From assembly GCA_963691815.1 (NCBI GenBank), contig OY829653.1, positions 3,915,944 to 3,979,943 on the forward strand: DNA of 64,000 bases, given 5' to 3'. The notes under the pieces are model-generated. The model had not been told where the DNA came from and did not search any database. It was given only the letters and a program-made list of their open reading frames with translations. Below are positions 33,508-43,925 of this stretch, one piece after another (position 1 is the stretch's first letter; the number at the start of each line of letters is the position of its first letter). A program made the translations under genes and the position numbers. This stretch comes from Echiichthys vipera. Taxonomy: Eukaryota; Chordata; Actinopteri; Perciformes; Trachinidae.

Positions 33508-33864
33508 CATGGTGGTGGTGTGGTTAGCACTGTCGCCTCACAGCAAGAGGGTTCCTGGTTTGAATCCGGGCTGGGGCCCTTCTGTGTGGAGTTTGCATGT
33601 TGTCCCCGTGTCTGCGTGGGTTTTCTCCAGGTTCTCCGGTTTCCTCCCACAGTCCAAAGACGTGCAGGTGTTGGGTTCATTGATGACTCTAAATCACCCG
33701 TAGGTGTGAATGGTTGTCTGTCTCTGTTCGTCTCTATGTGTCCTGTGATAGACTGGCGTCCTGTCCAGGGTGGACCCCGCCTCACGCCCGATGTCAGCTG
33801 GGATCGGCTCCAGCCCCCCGCGACCCCGACAGGGACAAGCGGTTGAAGATTATGAATGAATGAT
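33508..33864 (+). mobile_element. SINE-1 (tRNA-derived), best full-length copy
   Basis: The tRNA-like head has TGGTTAGCACTGTCGCCTC (A box, 33521) and GGTTTGAATCC (B box, 33557-33567), so an internal RNA polymerase III promoter is recognisable. The body includes GTCCAAAGACGTGCAGGTG and the GGACCCCGCCTCACGCCCGA block. The end is GACAAGCGGTTGAAG plus an (AATG)n tail. It is the reference copy for 15619, 17255, 26525, 57349 and 61340. Confidence 0.9.
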
Positions 33865-34850
33865 TATAGTACCTTTATTTAGGGAATAAATAATCACTTC
33901 TCCCCTCCAGTTCTCCAAAGTCCCCCCATTTGAGAAACACTGGTTTAAGCGCTCTAACGTCTCAGATGTGTTTCCTGTCCGACCCTCGTGGGCTTTGCTG
34001 AGTGTCTTGTTGCAGTTAACGCCGATCACCCTCTCACAGCCTTAGATCTTGTCTGGGGAACCACGGCGCAGTAAATTTCACACTGATTCAGGAACGATCC
34101 GACGACTGTTCATTCACAAAACAACCGTCAACAACGTTCATAATCGATTTTGACTTGTTAAAGTTCTTATTTAATGCAAAAAAATGGCAGAAATGGACAT
34201 TTTACACCATTTCTGTGGCATTTTAGAGATGAAACTGATGGTTAGTTGAAGCCCTATTGGAGAAGTGGTTCCCGTCTGTCGGACAAATCAAACTGTTACG
34301 TTAACCAGCGATATCTCTGTTGAGACTTCCTACATTAGTTTGAAGATAAAACCGTCATCGTTAGTAAGAAATAATCCTTGTGAAGGTGTAAACAGACACA
34401 GCCGCGGTGTTGGTGAGCAAATATTAGTCCCTGTAGATGAATCACTGTCATGACTTATGTGCGTACTATATAATCAGTGATGGTTATTTACCTAACTGTA
34501 ATGTCAGTGAGTCCAGTCAGGATCAGTTCGAAGACCAAAAACAGGGAAAACGAACATGCACATTTTATATATATATTGTTTTCTGTGTTTTAACAAGTTG
34601 GACCTCGTGTTTTGTTGTCTGTCGAAGTATAAATTCTGGTCTAATAGCAATTATCATGTTCTAAATCAGGTAATACCTCACATTACCATGGTTACCGAAC
34701 AAATCAAGAGAGGATTTCATAGTTAGAAAGTTTCTGTAACGCAGCCCCTGGTGATTAGATTGCCAATCTGTCAACTAATGCACCTCAATTTAAAACTCCA
34801 TGTTGGAAATAATCCATTTTACTTAAGTGTTTTTGCGTGAGACACTAAAG
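33865..34850. other. Unassigned sequence
   Basis: No gene or repeat recognised. Confidence 0.35.
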
Positions 34851-36160
34851 TCGTCTCAGCTCCGGGGGGGGGGCTGCTGCTCTCCAATTGACCTCTGACC
34901 TCTCTGGAAGAGGCTGTGCAGAAAAAAGAAACTACCTGCGACGCGGATCAATGCAACATCACATTATAATTATCTATCTCGTATGCATTCTGCGCCATTG
35001 TTTTCCTGTGCTGTGCTGTGCGAGTGTCAACGAGGACGCGTCGGGAGGTAGAGAGGGAGAGATAGAGACGGAGCGAACGAGCAGCTGTGGCAATATTTCC
35101 AATATTTACTCTCCTCCGCCGAGTGCAGTTGCTTGGGCCTTTGAGGAGCAATCAAACATCCGGAGATGGTCGGAAGATTCTCCCTTTAAGCCACAAGGTT
35201 TTATTTGAGAAAGAATACCTTCTGTTCGCAGGATTTGCAGCCATTTCATTTGAATCCATCTGTTTTTAAGGTGAAAAAGGAAGAAGAGGGGGAGTGAGGG
35301 AAAAAAATAAAACAAACAACAACAACAGGAAAAAAGAAAAAGCAGGCTATTGAACAGAGCGTGTTTGTGCATCATATTGTGCTTGATGTAATGTAGGTCA
35401 GTGTTCTGCACAGCACCAGATAAGACACGGGGAACAAGTGTTGTGTGTACTTACAAGCAAATATCTGTCAAAATAGCAATTGACAGATCTACAAGAGCCT
35501 TCTCTCTCCCTCACTCACGCTCTCTCTCTCTCTCATTTCTCTTCTTTTTTTTTTTTTTTGGCCAGGGAAGTGGTTCCTTCGTCATTAGCATTTTTGAAAA
35601 AAGGGCCAGAGATTTGGGCCTATCTGCCTCCACTCGCTGCCGCAAAGCCAGTCTGGCCCAGGTTGTTATCTGTGCACTACAGAGGTGCAGCTGTTTAGCA
35701 AATGGATTTGCAGATTTTTAAAGGGAGATGAGGAGGAAAAAAAAAGAGGGGGAAGAATCAGGTATTCACAACAACCCTCCCTAAACTGGCATTTTGTGTG
35801 TGTGCTGTGTGTGTGTGGACATGCATGTGTACGCGTGTTTCCTTATAAACCTTTACCTTCTGTTTTCTGAGGCCCACATTATTTTTGGAAATGGCATTAA
35901 ACACAAAAAAGCATGAAAAACGCTTATTCTCTCTTTCTATGCGTTCCTTTATTCACTTTCCAGCTTCCCGAGGGGCCTTTTCTTCTCCCGAGCGGGCGCC
36001 GTCGCCGCTCCCGTTGCCTAACTGGACCGAGGGAGGCTGGGAGTGGAAGGAGGAACCAATGGGGGGCTCGAGGTGGGGTGGGGATGCTGCGGTCTTCACC
36101 ACAGCTGCTGGCAAGTGCGTTTCTTTTGTCTAACGCAATCCCAGCGAGCCCCACACTCTC
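34851..36160. other. Repeat-poor block, candidate conserved non-coding DNA
   Basis: No coding frame recognised. The parts 34930-35250 and 35570-35720 have balanced composition without repeats. Simple sequence interrupts at 35508-35560 (CT run then poly-T). An overlapping set of ORFs at 35885-36266 reflects a GC-rich stretch. Confidence 0.3.
35508..35560 (+). repeat. (CT)n microsatellite plus poly-T
   Basis: CTCTCTCTCTCTCTC run at about 35519-35534 followed by a 15-base T-run. Confidence 0.9.
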
Positions 36161-36164
36161 ACAC

Positions 36165-36433
36165 ATTCACACAGACAAACACACACACACACGTGGAGGA
36201 ATTCTGGCTTCAATCAAGGGCCCCCATGGGAGAGAGAAAAGGGCCCTAAGCCATTGGAGACACTGAGGGTGGTTGGCTTTCCTAAGTGGGGGTATGTATG
36301 TATGCACACACAGGCTTCTTCAAACACACACACTGCCTTGTTCTCTCCCTCTTTAAGATACAAACATATGTACACACATGGACCCTCGCACATGCACGCA
36401 CACGCATGCATACACACACACACACACACAGAC
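36165..36433 (+). repeat. Cluster of (CA)n tracts
   Basis: CA tracts at 36180-36192 and 36411-36430, with interrupted ACACA in between (36305-36400). ORFs here are His/Thr- and Cys/Val-repeats from the CA tracts. Confidence 0.85.
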
Positions 36434-36789
36434 CATACAGTACGAGTGTGATGCCTTGGAGCTGCAGCGTCGGTCTCGACCAGGAGGTGTCGTGTAACAA
36501 ACCAGAGGATGCAGAGATTCTCTCTCAGGAAACTGATGTCACCAGAAACTCAGTGATACACACCTGACCTGCTCAGAGAGTGTGTGCGCACCATTTTCAG
36601 CTCCATGGACCAGCAGATGATATGTCAGAACGTGTTTTACGTGCCAAAATACCAAACACATGTGTATGATTCATTTATCTACATAAAACTGTCTTTTAAA
36701 TACATTTTATAATAAATATGTTGATGTTTTGAAGGTACCCAGTGAAGTCAAAATTAGAGAACAAAGTACTCATACTTGATTTATTCTAT

Positions 36790-36850
36790 TCAATTCAATT
36801 TTATTTATAGTGCCAAATCATAACAGAAGTTATCTCAGGACACTTTACAT
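36790..36850 (-). repeat. REP-D 3' fragment
   Basis: TCAATTCAATTTTATTTATA and GTGCCAAATCATAACAGAAG, then TTATCTCAGGACACTTTACA. This is the 3' end of REP-D, as at 60905-60960 in reverse. Confidence 0.75.
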
Positions 36851-37019
36851 TATTATTTTATTCTGAAATACTGTTATTTTTTATTAATTTGCCAGAACAT
36901 CGGCTTTGGCTATACCTCTGCTGTATTAGCATGTTTTTTAAATAACATAGGTACTGGTGTTGATCTGGCACCTGGTGACAGTTGTCTTAATTGTTGGACA
37001 CACCCTATTTACCTGCAGC

Positions 37020-37618
37020 TCTCCTGGTTACTCTGCAAGATGGCGAACTGCTCTAAGGCGACTGAAACCCTGAGACAGCAGGTCGTCAAGATGAAGGCCA
37101 AAGGGACGACCCTCTCGGTCTTCAGAGAGAGGTTGGATGTTCACAGTCTGTGATTTCAAGAAGATTGAAACTTTACAAGGACACAGATTAAAAAAGGCCG
37201 GTCGTCCACGTAAAACAAGAGCATGACAGGTCAGGATTATGAGAAGACCCTCAATGGGGAACACCGCAGCTGGAGTTGCTCGCCAGTTCAGTGCTGAGCA
37301 GGGCAAGGATCTGTCTCTGCACAGTGTCTCAACATTTAAGACAATTTGGACTGAAAGCCGACTCTGCGGTGACCAAACCTCTCATCAGCAGAAAGAATAA
37401 AAAGGCTAAACTTGCCTTTGCTGAGGAGCAGGTTGTGTGGACAGAGGAGAACTGGACCAGAGGACGTTCAGTTTATTTGTCTCTGATGGAAACATTATGT
37501 TCGCAGTAGGATTGGGGAAAGACTGAACCCAAAGTGTGTGAAGAAGTCAGTTACATTTGGAGGAGGAAGTGTCAGGGTTTGGGGATGTTTTCTGCAGCAG
37601 GAGTTGGGCCTCTTAGCC
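37020..37618 (+). pseudogene. Tc1-type transposase pseudogene, interrupted
   Basis: Frames along the plus strand give pieces of a Tc1-type transposase: ATGAAGGCCAAAGGGACGAC-like start region, KAKLAFAEEQVVWTEENW, a SDGN block in another frame (site of the first catalytic Asp of the SDES-type motif), and SVTFGGGSVRVWGCF. At least two frameshifts and several stops separate them. The gene is cut off after WGCFLQQELG by the H-MITE piece at 37625, so the last third is missing. Confidence 0.8.
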
Positions 37619-37624
37619 TCTCCG

Positions 37625-38083
37625 TCCGTCCGTACCGTGCCCCGTGCTTTAGGGTCCTTGTCCCCCCTCCAGCCCCGTTTGTACTCACACTACCTGGGCC
37701 TCGGAGAATGCTTCTTGCTGCCTATACGTCATCACGCCGTAACACGTCACACGCATTGATGACGTCATGGTGATGCGTGGCTTTGTTTCCAGATCTTTCC
37801 GTAGACCTCGGAGTTTTTGTGCGTCTTGTCGACTGTTTTTGAATCTTTTCATCGACCAAATCTGCAGTAAACACTCCACCTCCGCATCACACCAACGTGA
37901 ACCTTTCACCGCCATTGTTTGAAATGTCCGCGCATGTTCCCTCCTTCTTTTTTCTATGTCCCAACAGGCGCACAGGAAATGACCTCAGAACCGCCGTAGG
38001 ACTCGTGCTCGTACACGTGCGCACGCTCGTGCTCGTACATGTGCAAACAAAAGCCCACCTCTCTCAGACGCGCCGTGGACGGC
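37625..38083 (-). mobile_element. H-MITE copy 4, both termini missing
   Basis: Matches the inside of copies 3 and 5 from CCGTGCCCCGTGCTTTAGGG to CTCTCAGACGCGCCGTGGAC, in the same orientation as those. Both terminal repeats are lost. The left side joins directly to the Tc1 pseudogene and the right side to unrelated AT-rich DNA. Confidence 0.8.
37685..37915 (-). pseudogene. Myb/SANT-like reading frame in H-MITE copy 4
   Basis: A 76-codon frame from the conserved ATG (37915) with RWCDAEVECLLQIW and the same C-terminus GVMTYRQQEAFSEAQVV as copy 3, differing at a few residues. The frame is intact although the element is not. Confidence 0.55.
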
Positions 38084-38840
38084 ATAGATTATCTTGTTTT
38101 CATTATCATTGGAAGCCAAAATCGTAGTTGAAACTAAAATTATTATTATTATTCTACACATTTTTGAATAATAAATAATATTTCAGTCAAATCAAGTATT
38201 AATACTTTATCTAATTTTAATCCCCAGTGTGTGTATATATACTAATTATACTGTTTTATAATACTGTGCTTATTACAACTAAACTATTTTCTGCTCTATT
38301 GTTATTGTGCATTAAAAATGTAACACACGTCTTTGCATTTAATAATGTATATTTTAGCGAGCAATGAATATTGTGCCATCTGTATCAGCGACTGTAAGTC
38401 AATCCATGCATGTAAGTTATTCATGCTGTCACCCGGTCTTCCCACATATCCATTCTACTTAACACGCCTTGAGTTTGTCAGCTGCACGTGTTTGTCTGAC
38501 TCCTGTTTTAGGTTCATATTCTGCCTTTTCCCCCGTCCTGCGTTTCTGGTTTCTCCGCTGCAACTACACGTCAACGTTTCATCTCGTCTTGGTAAACTCC
38601 ACCCATCAGGTACGTAAAGCTAATTAAAGAGGAATTATATATTATATGAAGTGCTTTGAGTCAGATCTGAGGATACAGCTGTTTAACGTGTACATTTTTT
38701 ATCATTTACGTGAAATAAGGCTAAAATTTAACACCATCAACCACCGAAAAGTGGTAGAATCAACTTCGAACGTGTCCTAATTGACGTGAAATTACCACAT
38801 TTTACATATTTCACTAAGCAATACTTCATATTTTAGTTAT
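38084..38840. other. Unassigned AT-rich sequence
   Basis: AT-rich, with no gene. The 94-codon ORF at 38333-38617 has no known domain. Confidence 0.35.
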
Positions 38841-39480
38841 ATATTCCAGTCAAAAGGAATGAGGGCACTATGAGCAGCCATTTCCCATCATGCTTTGCTG
38901 TTTGGCTGCTTTCTCCTCGAAGTGTTTACCTTAAGAAAACGCCTTTGACCTTTGGCGCCGATGCTCTTAAAGGTCAAAGTGATTATTTGCCTCTCAACAA
39001 TTACCTGCACACACTAATAACAGGCTGATTAATGACAGCGGGCGCACACTGAAGGAAATTCACTCAGATTAAGTTTCTGCATTCCCTTCGTAAAGTCAAG
39101 TTTTATTTATTTCTTAAGCAACAATTAAGATATTCCAAAAGTTAGAAGCAACAGATGCACTGCTCTGCATTGGTTATCAGTGTAATTGAATGGTCTATTG
39201 TGCTGATAAACGCTTAAATGCTTTAAACCGCGTCTTAGGGGACAGTAGGTGTTCGCTGTAATGACTGAACTTGCAGCTAAAATTAACAAAGAAATCTATT
39301 CAAGTAGAAAAGAGGAGGTGTGCAGGTGTCTTTTAATTTTATTCATATTCTTCTTTGCTGAGCCATTAGTGGGTTTTGTCTCTGCCCAGCCATCGTGTGG
39401 GCGGCACAGCCAACAATTAAACTATTGTTAAGACAATTGAGAACTGATAAAACTCTATTTAGACGGTGTAATACTCCAAC
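38841..39480. promoter_or_regulatory. Candidate conserved non-coding element / enhancer
   Basis: Repeat-free and ORF-poor, with dense factor-like words. CTTTGACCTTT (38943-38953) and AAAGGTCAAAG (38969-38979) form a perfect 11-bp inverted repeat containing nuclear-receptor half-sites. TGATTAATGACAG (39026-39038) joins a HOX-PBX-like and a MEIS/PREP-like site. Function is inferred only from motifs. Confidence 0.4.
39026..39038 (+). promoter_or_regulatory. HOX-PBX-MEIS/PREP-like composite site
   Basis: TGATTAAT is the known HOX-PBX heterodimer word, and TGACAG is the MEIS/PREP word. They share one T here. Such composites are known in hindbrain and limb enhancers. A 13-bp match can occur by chance, so conservation is the test. 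Confidence 0.4.
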
Positions 39481-40040
39481 GTTGCTTTGCTGTAATTACT
39501 AATAAACCATTTAACCTTGAAGTGTCGTCGACTCGGGCTCAAAACAGGCCGCCGGGAGAAAGTTGGGGGATTATAAAAAATGTCAAAGTTGTTGGAAAAA
39601 CAGATAAAATGTGTGTCTTTAAATTGTTTTAACGAAGATGAAACAATTCCCCCCCGACAGGAATTGAATCTCTGTGTTTAATAAAGTTAATCTGCGGTTC
39701 TCTCCGCAGGACGTCAGGTGAGAGCGGCCGTTGTCAGAGCGGGTGACGAATGGGTGCGGAGAGAAAGGGGCTTTTTTTTTTTGGCCTTCATCCGCGGCTC
39801 GAACAGATGCTGCCTGTCCGCATGTTCCTCCCCTCTGCCAGAAATATCAGGCTGGAAATTAGGAGAGGCGATCTATAATTTAACGTAGCAAGTGACAGTT
39901 CATATGCTGCAGCGGCGGCAGCAGCAGAGAGCCACGATAGGAGCGCTCCTCAGCGTTGGAGGACCAGGCTCGCCTCAAGCCATCGCCTCCTCTCTTAGAG
40001 TAGAGTAGGAGTGAGGGAGGGTGAAATAGGGAAAGGAAAC
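39481..40040. other. Repeat-poor block, candidate conserved non-coding DNA
   Basis: 39800-39940 includes GAAATATCAGGCTGGAAATT and a GCAGCGGCGGCAGCAGCAG run and no ORF of interest. T-run at 39770-39782. Confidence 0.3.
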
Positions 40041-40042
40041 AC

Positions 40043-40044
40043 CA

Positions 40045-40075
<31 letters not shown>

Positions 40076-40305
40076 CACACATGCATACATATCCCCTGTA
40101 CTTCACTCTCTCGCTCTCTGCCGGGGAGCGGAAAGAAGAACCTCCAGTGCGGCATAATGACTTTGCAGGGAAACAATAAGAAATAAATACCTTGGAGCTT
40201 CTCTATTAGTCAACACTTAAAAATCGTTTTTTTCCCCCCTCCCTTCTTCTCTCTCTCTCTCTTTTCCTGACTCTCTCTCTCTCTCTCTCGCTCTCTCTCT
40301 CTCTT
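40043..40305 (+). repeat. (CA)n and (CT)n microsatellites
   Basis: CA tract at 40045-40080, and CT tracts at 40248-40260 and 40270-40305 separated by short interruptions. Confidence 0.9.
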
Positions 40306-41984
40306 AATGAGCCTCTTGTTGGGAGAGGTAACTAGGGCCGCCGCTCTGCTCCGCGGCGTTCACGATGAGGAGACTGTTCGCTGTAATCACACAGAGGCTT
40401 GAGATGGAGGGAGCCTGGATTAGCTACTTTACCATGTGAGGAGTGTTTAACATGGCACCCGACACCGTGCTCCTTCCTGTCTTCACTAGACAAACACTCG
40501 CCGTCATTAATTTAATTTGCTTATCACAACCACTCCCCTCCTCTCGTCTCCCTTTCCCCTCCATCCCCTTCATCCCTCCAAAAAGCTTCAATTTGGACCC
40601 TTCCTGCTTTCCCCGTTCAGGCGTCAGCGCGAATTATTGCTGCCCGCTGCTAAGAATTACTAGGTAAGGAAGCTAAATGAAGATGAAGAATTGGAAAATG
40701 TTTCCAGTTGGAAGAATGTTGATTACCAGAGCCGGGGTCCTGGAGGATTCCCCACTATTTATCCTCATATTTTGGGCTGCCTCTCCCCTCCGTGTTCCTC
40801 CTGGGGCCTCGGAGAAGCAGCTTGCACTCAGCGCTGCCAAAAGAATTTATTAGAGCAAATGGTATTGTAAGCCCTATGGAAGGCGTACCTTATGTGAAGA
40901 TTTAAAAGATATTAGGAGGATGGTGCAGGCGGGAACCCAGGTGTGCCTGGTAATAGCCATTGTCTTGAGTGTGTGCATGCACGTGCGCGCGCGTGCGTGT
41001 GTATTTACATGTGGCTCAGTGTGTTTATAGAGCTTGTGCCTGGGAAGACAAGAGGAGGAGCACAATGCACTCGAGACACCAGAGCAGACTCACGGTGGTG
41101 TGTTCATACACACTGCGTATCTCCACCGTGAAGCTGTGGTGGGGTCCTCAGCAGTCTGTATTTCAGCTGTTCACTCTGCAAGAGCTGCTTCAGGAAGTGA
41201 CTGGGTTTGTATAATTTCCCCTGTGGGGCCAGATGGGTGGGGTTTATCACGTCAGGTCAGTTCTGATTGGTCCAGGTACGCCACCAGTTACAGGGAAGAG
41301 CATGAACTCCAAATATGGTCACGCTGACTGTTCTGGCTTCCTGTTGTGGATGCTGTAGGTATTTTGCAAGTGGCAACCTGCGGGACTGGAAAATGACGGC
41401 TACGCAGAAGTGCCTGAATCTGCAGTTCCTCGAATGGCCACTTGAGGCGGGCTCCAAAAGCAAGTTTTGGACTTTATAACCAATTTCCCTGTCAATGAGA
41501 CTTGTACAGAGGGTGAACTTTTGTGAAACTTAAATTCTATTAAGTCTTAAAGTTGTGCCTAATTAAGTGTGTGCAGCTTTGAGTGACAGGTGGGGGTCGT
41601 CACAGGTGGCGAGCACAGACTGTCGGCTTCATTTAGCCCGACTCAGCTACATCCACGCTCCACCTCTTCGCCCATGTTTTAATTAGATGGGTGATTGGCA
41701 GCGTCAGGCACTGCCAAGATGGCGACGGACGAAGTCACCGGTAGCCACCCACGTCAAGCTCCATTGTGGCTCTTTAGAAAAGTTTGGAGGACATCACGCA
41801 GGCTACGTCCATATTTTTTAAACAGTCTGTGGTGTTTTTTTCCTCATTTACTGTCAAAAAGCAAACTAACTTCCTTTATTTCTGTTTTTAAGAAAAGTAC
41901 CTATTCTGTGGCAGGTCTTAGAGCTACGGATGGAGAACAATATTCCTATTGCAATGTTAAGTTTTATGTAAAAAGTGTTTATTG
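40306..41984. other. Unassigned; 40320-40460 and 40640-40900 candidate conserved DNA
   Basis: No repeat or gene recognised apart from a short GT/GC run at 40975-41000. The word CCAAGATGGCGAC at 41716 resembles a YY1 site. A 110-codon ORF at 41695-42027 starts there but runs into the LINE and has no domain. Confidence 0.3.
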
Positions 41985-42248
41985 TTCAGGATCATCTGGT
42001 AAGGATGAACCCTGGGCGCCTCCCTAGGGAGGTGTTCCAGGCACGTCCAGCTGGGAGGAGGGCTCGGGGAAGACCCAGGACCAGGTGGAGAGATTAGATC
42101 TCCACACTGGCCTGGGAACGCCTCAGGATCCCCCAGTTAGAGCTGGTTAATGTGGCCCGGGAAAGGGAAGTTTGGGGTCCCCTGCTAAAGCTGCTGCCCC
42201 CGCGACCCTGACCCCGGATAAGAGGCTGAAGATGAGATGAGATGAGAT
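41985..42248 (+). mobile_element. LINE-R 3' end, 5'-truncated
   Basis: Begins GTTCAGGATCATCTGGTAAG, carries the coding end and finishes with three to four GATGA units. No clear target duplication (perhaps TTATT). Confidence 0.8.
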
Positions 42249-42796
42249 TATTACATTATTGTTTGGGGTCTTAAAAGTTGATAAATGACATAACTAACTA
42301 GCTAACCGTGTCCTTTTAGTCCCTCTTTGCATGTTTCCAGTGTAAAGTTAGCTTTGAACATGATTAGTCATAATTATTCTATTTTATTTTGCACATTTAA
42401 AAATACACCGTCTCTTATAAAGACAAACTATGTCTTTTGCAAAATCAATTTTTTGCCTCAGAAGCTAAACTGGTAATGATTTCAGGCTCGCGCACCGGCT
42501 GGAGCTGTTTTGGTGCTTAAAATGCGTATTAAGTGTAGTACGGTAGCAACACCTTATCCACATTATGCAGCTCAATTATTCCATGAGCAACACCTGCAAA
42601 ACAAATTTGGCATTCAAATTTGCTAAGGATGATCAAACAACGCCGAAACACTGTCATTATTTCCCCCTCACATACGGCAGCAAAGGGAGGAGGGGAGAAA
42701 ACGACAGGCTTTTTTTTTTCTGGATGCACTGAATTAACTATTCAGCTGGAAGCAAACTTCATTTTATAGGTTTCATTCACCTCGTTTCCCAAAGTG
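42249..42796. other. Unassigned sequence
   Basis: AT-rich with no gene. T-run at 42711-42719. Confidence 0.35.
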
Positions 42797-42932
42797 TATT
42801 TAACCGCCACTGCAAAAACAACAACGCAAATTGATTTGGATCCACAAAATCTCACCTGCCGGAAAAAAAAAGGATCACTCTGAGTTTATATTTAGGAGGA
42901 AACTTTTTGGTGGATTTATTCATTTATGTGTG
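42797..42932 (+). repeat. R1 repeat, left half (split by insertion)
   Basis: AATTGATTTGGATCCACAAA, TCACCTGCCGG and the following ~80 bases match 46176-46310. The match stops at TTTATGTGTG, where the LINE fragment begins. The second half resumes at 43741. Confidence 0.85.
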
Positions 42933-43740
42933 AATCAGAATCAGAAAACCTTTAATGTCACGCAGACGGGGAAATTTGTTAGTCACAGCAGCAACAGAAT
43001 ATTACAAAATAAGGTAAAAAATTTGCAAAAATAAGCAATAAAGTTACATTTAAAGAGGGAAGAAATAGAAATAGACATAAATACATATTCACATGATATG
43101 GTGCAGTTGTTCTTTTGTAATAATCGAGTATTGAGTAAATAAATATGAGTTAATATGACCAAATAATGCAAAAACAGAAGAAGAAGAATTACTTTATTAA
43201 TCCCGCAACGGGGAAATTGAATTTTTCACTCTTATTATTAATCATGTAACACACATAGGCCCGAAACACACACACACGCACAGACAGGACCTATATACAT
43301 GCAATTAAGGAGAGATGTCAGAGCGAGGGGTTCGGTTCCTTGCTCGACAGCACCTCAGCAGTGCCCAGGAGATGAACTGGCACCTCTCCAGCCACCAGTC
43401 CACACTCCATTCATGGTCCACACAGGGACTTGAACCAGTGACCCTACGATTCCCAGCCAAGTCACCTCAGGACTGAGCTACTGCCCCCCGTGACCTTGGT
43501 ACAGGCATGTTGCACAGTGCAGGGTACAGGATGAGGTCAATAGTCTATTGGGAGCAGTGCTGATTGTAAAGTCTGACAGCAGCAGGAAGGAAGGACCTGC
43601 GGTACCTCTCCTTCACACACTTAGGGTGCATCAGTCTGCTGCTGAAGGAGCTGCCCAGTGCTGTGAGAGTGACCTGCAGGGGGGTGGGACTCCTGCACCA
43701 GCAGCGAGGACAGCTTGTCCATCATCCTGCTCTCTCCCAC
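42933..43740 (-). mobile_element. LINE 3'-region fragment inserted in R1, itself split by SINE-3
   Basis: AATCAGAATCAGAAAACCTT (minus-strand tail), and later GACAGCAGCAGGAAGGAAGG and CACACTTAGGGTGCATCAGT. I recognise this as the 3' part of a common fish LINE. It lies exactly where R1 is interrupted and is interrupted by SINE-3 at 43176-43490. No coding frame remains and I could not identify a target duplication. Confidence 0.7.
43176..43490 (-). mobile_element. SINE-3 (tRNA-derived), near full-length copy
   Basis: In minus orientation the head is GGCAGTAGCTCAGTCCTGAG (A box) with GGTTCAAGTCC (B box). The body is GGCTGGAGAGGTGCCAGTTC and the tail GGATTAATAAAGTAATTCTT(CTT)n. Related copies: 45588-45842 (longer in the middle), 22060-22168 and the tail at 8346-8505. 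Confidence 0.85.
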
Positions 43741-43925
43741 ACGGCTTCACCTTTGATAACTTTTACACTGAAGCTCCCACTCCAGAGTCAATTTCTGCCC
43801 CGTTTCGTGGAAAAATCTCTCCCAAACCCAGAAGTTTACGAGGATTCTTACACTTTCTCTTTGCATCTGGCTGTGAAACTACATCAACACCACGCAGCCC
43901 TGCTTCAGTAAGCTAGCCTTGCACT
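43741..43925 (+). repeat. R1 repeat, right half
   Basis: ACGGCTTCACCTTTGATAAC to CTTCAGTAAGCTAGCCTTGC matches 46312-46495 in order, continuing from the left half at 42797-42932. Confidence 0.85.

Noticed and set aside
33508..33580. Possible tRNA gene
   Set aside because: A and B boxes are present, but the sequence is the SINE-1 head; five related copies in the window carry the same body.
43440..43490. tRNA-like sequence with A and B boxes
   Set aside because: It is the head of SINE-3: no acceptor stem closes and the SINE body follows directly.
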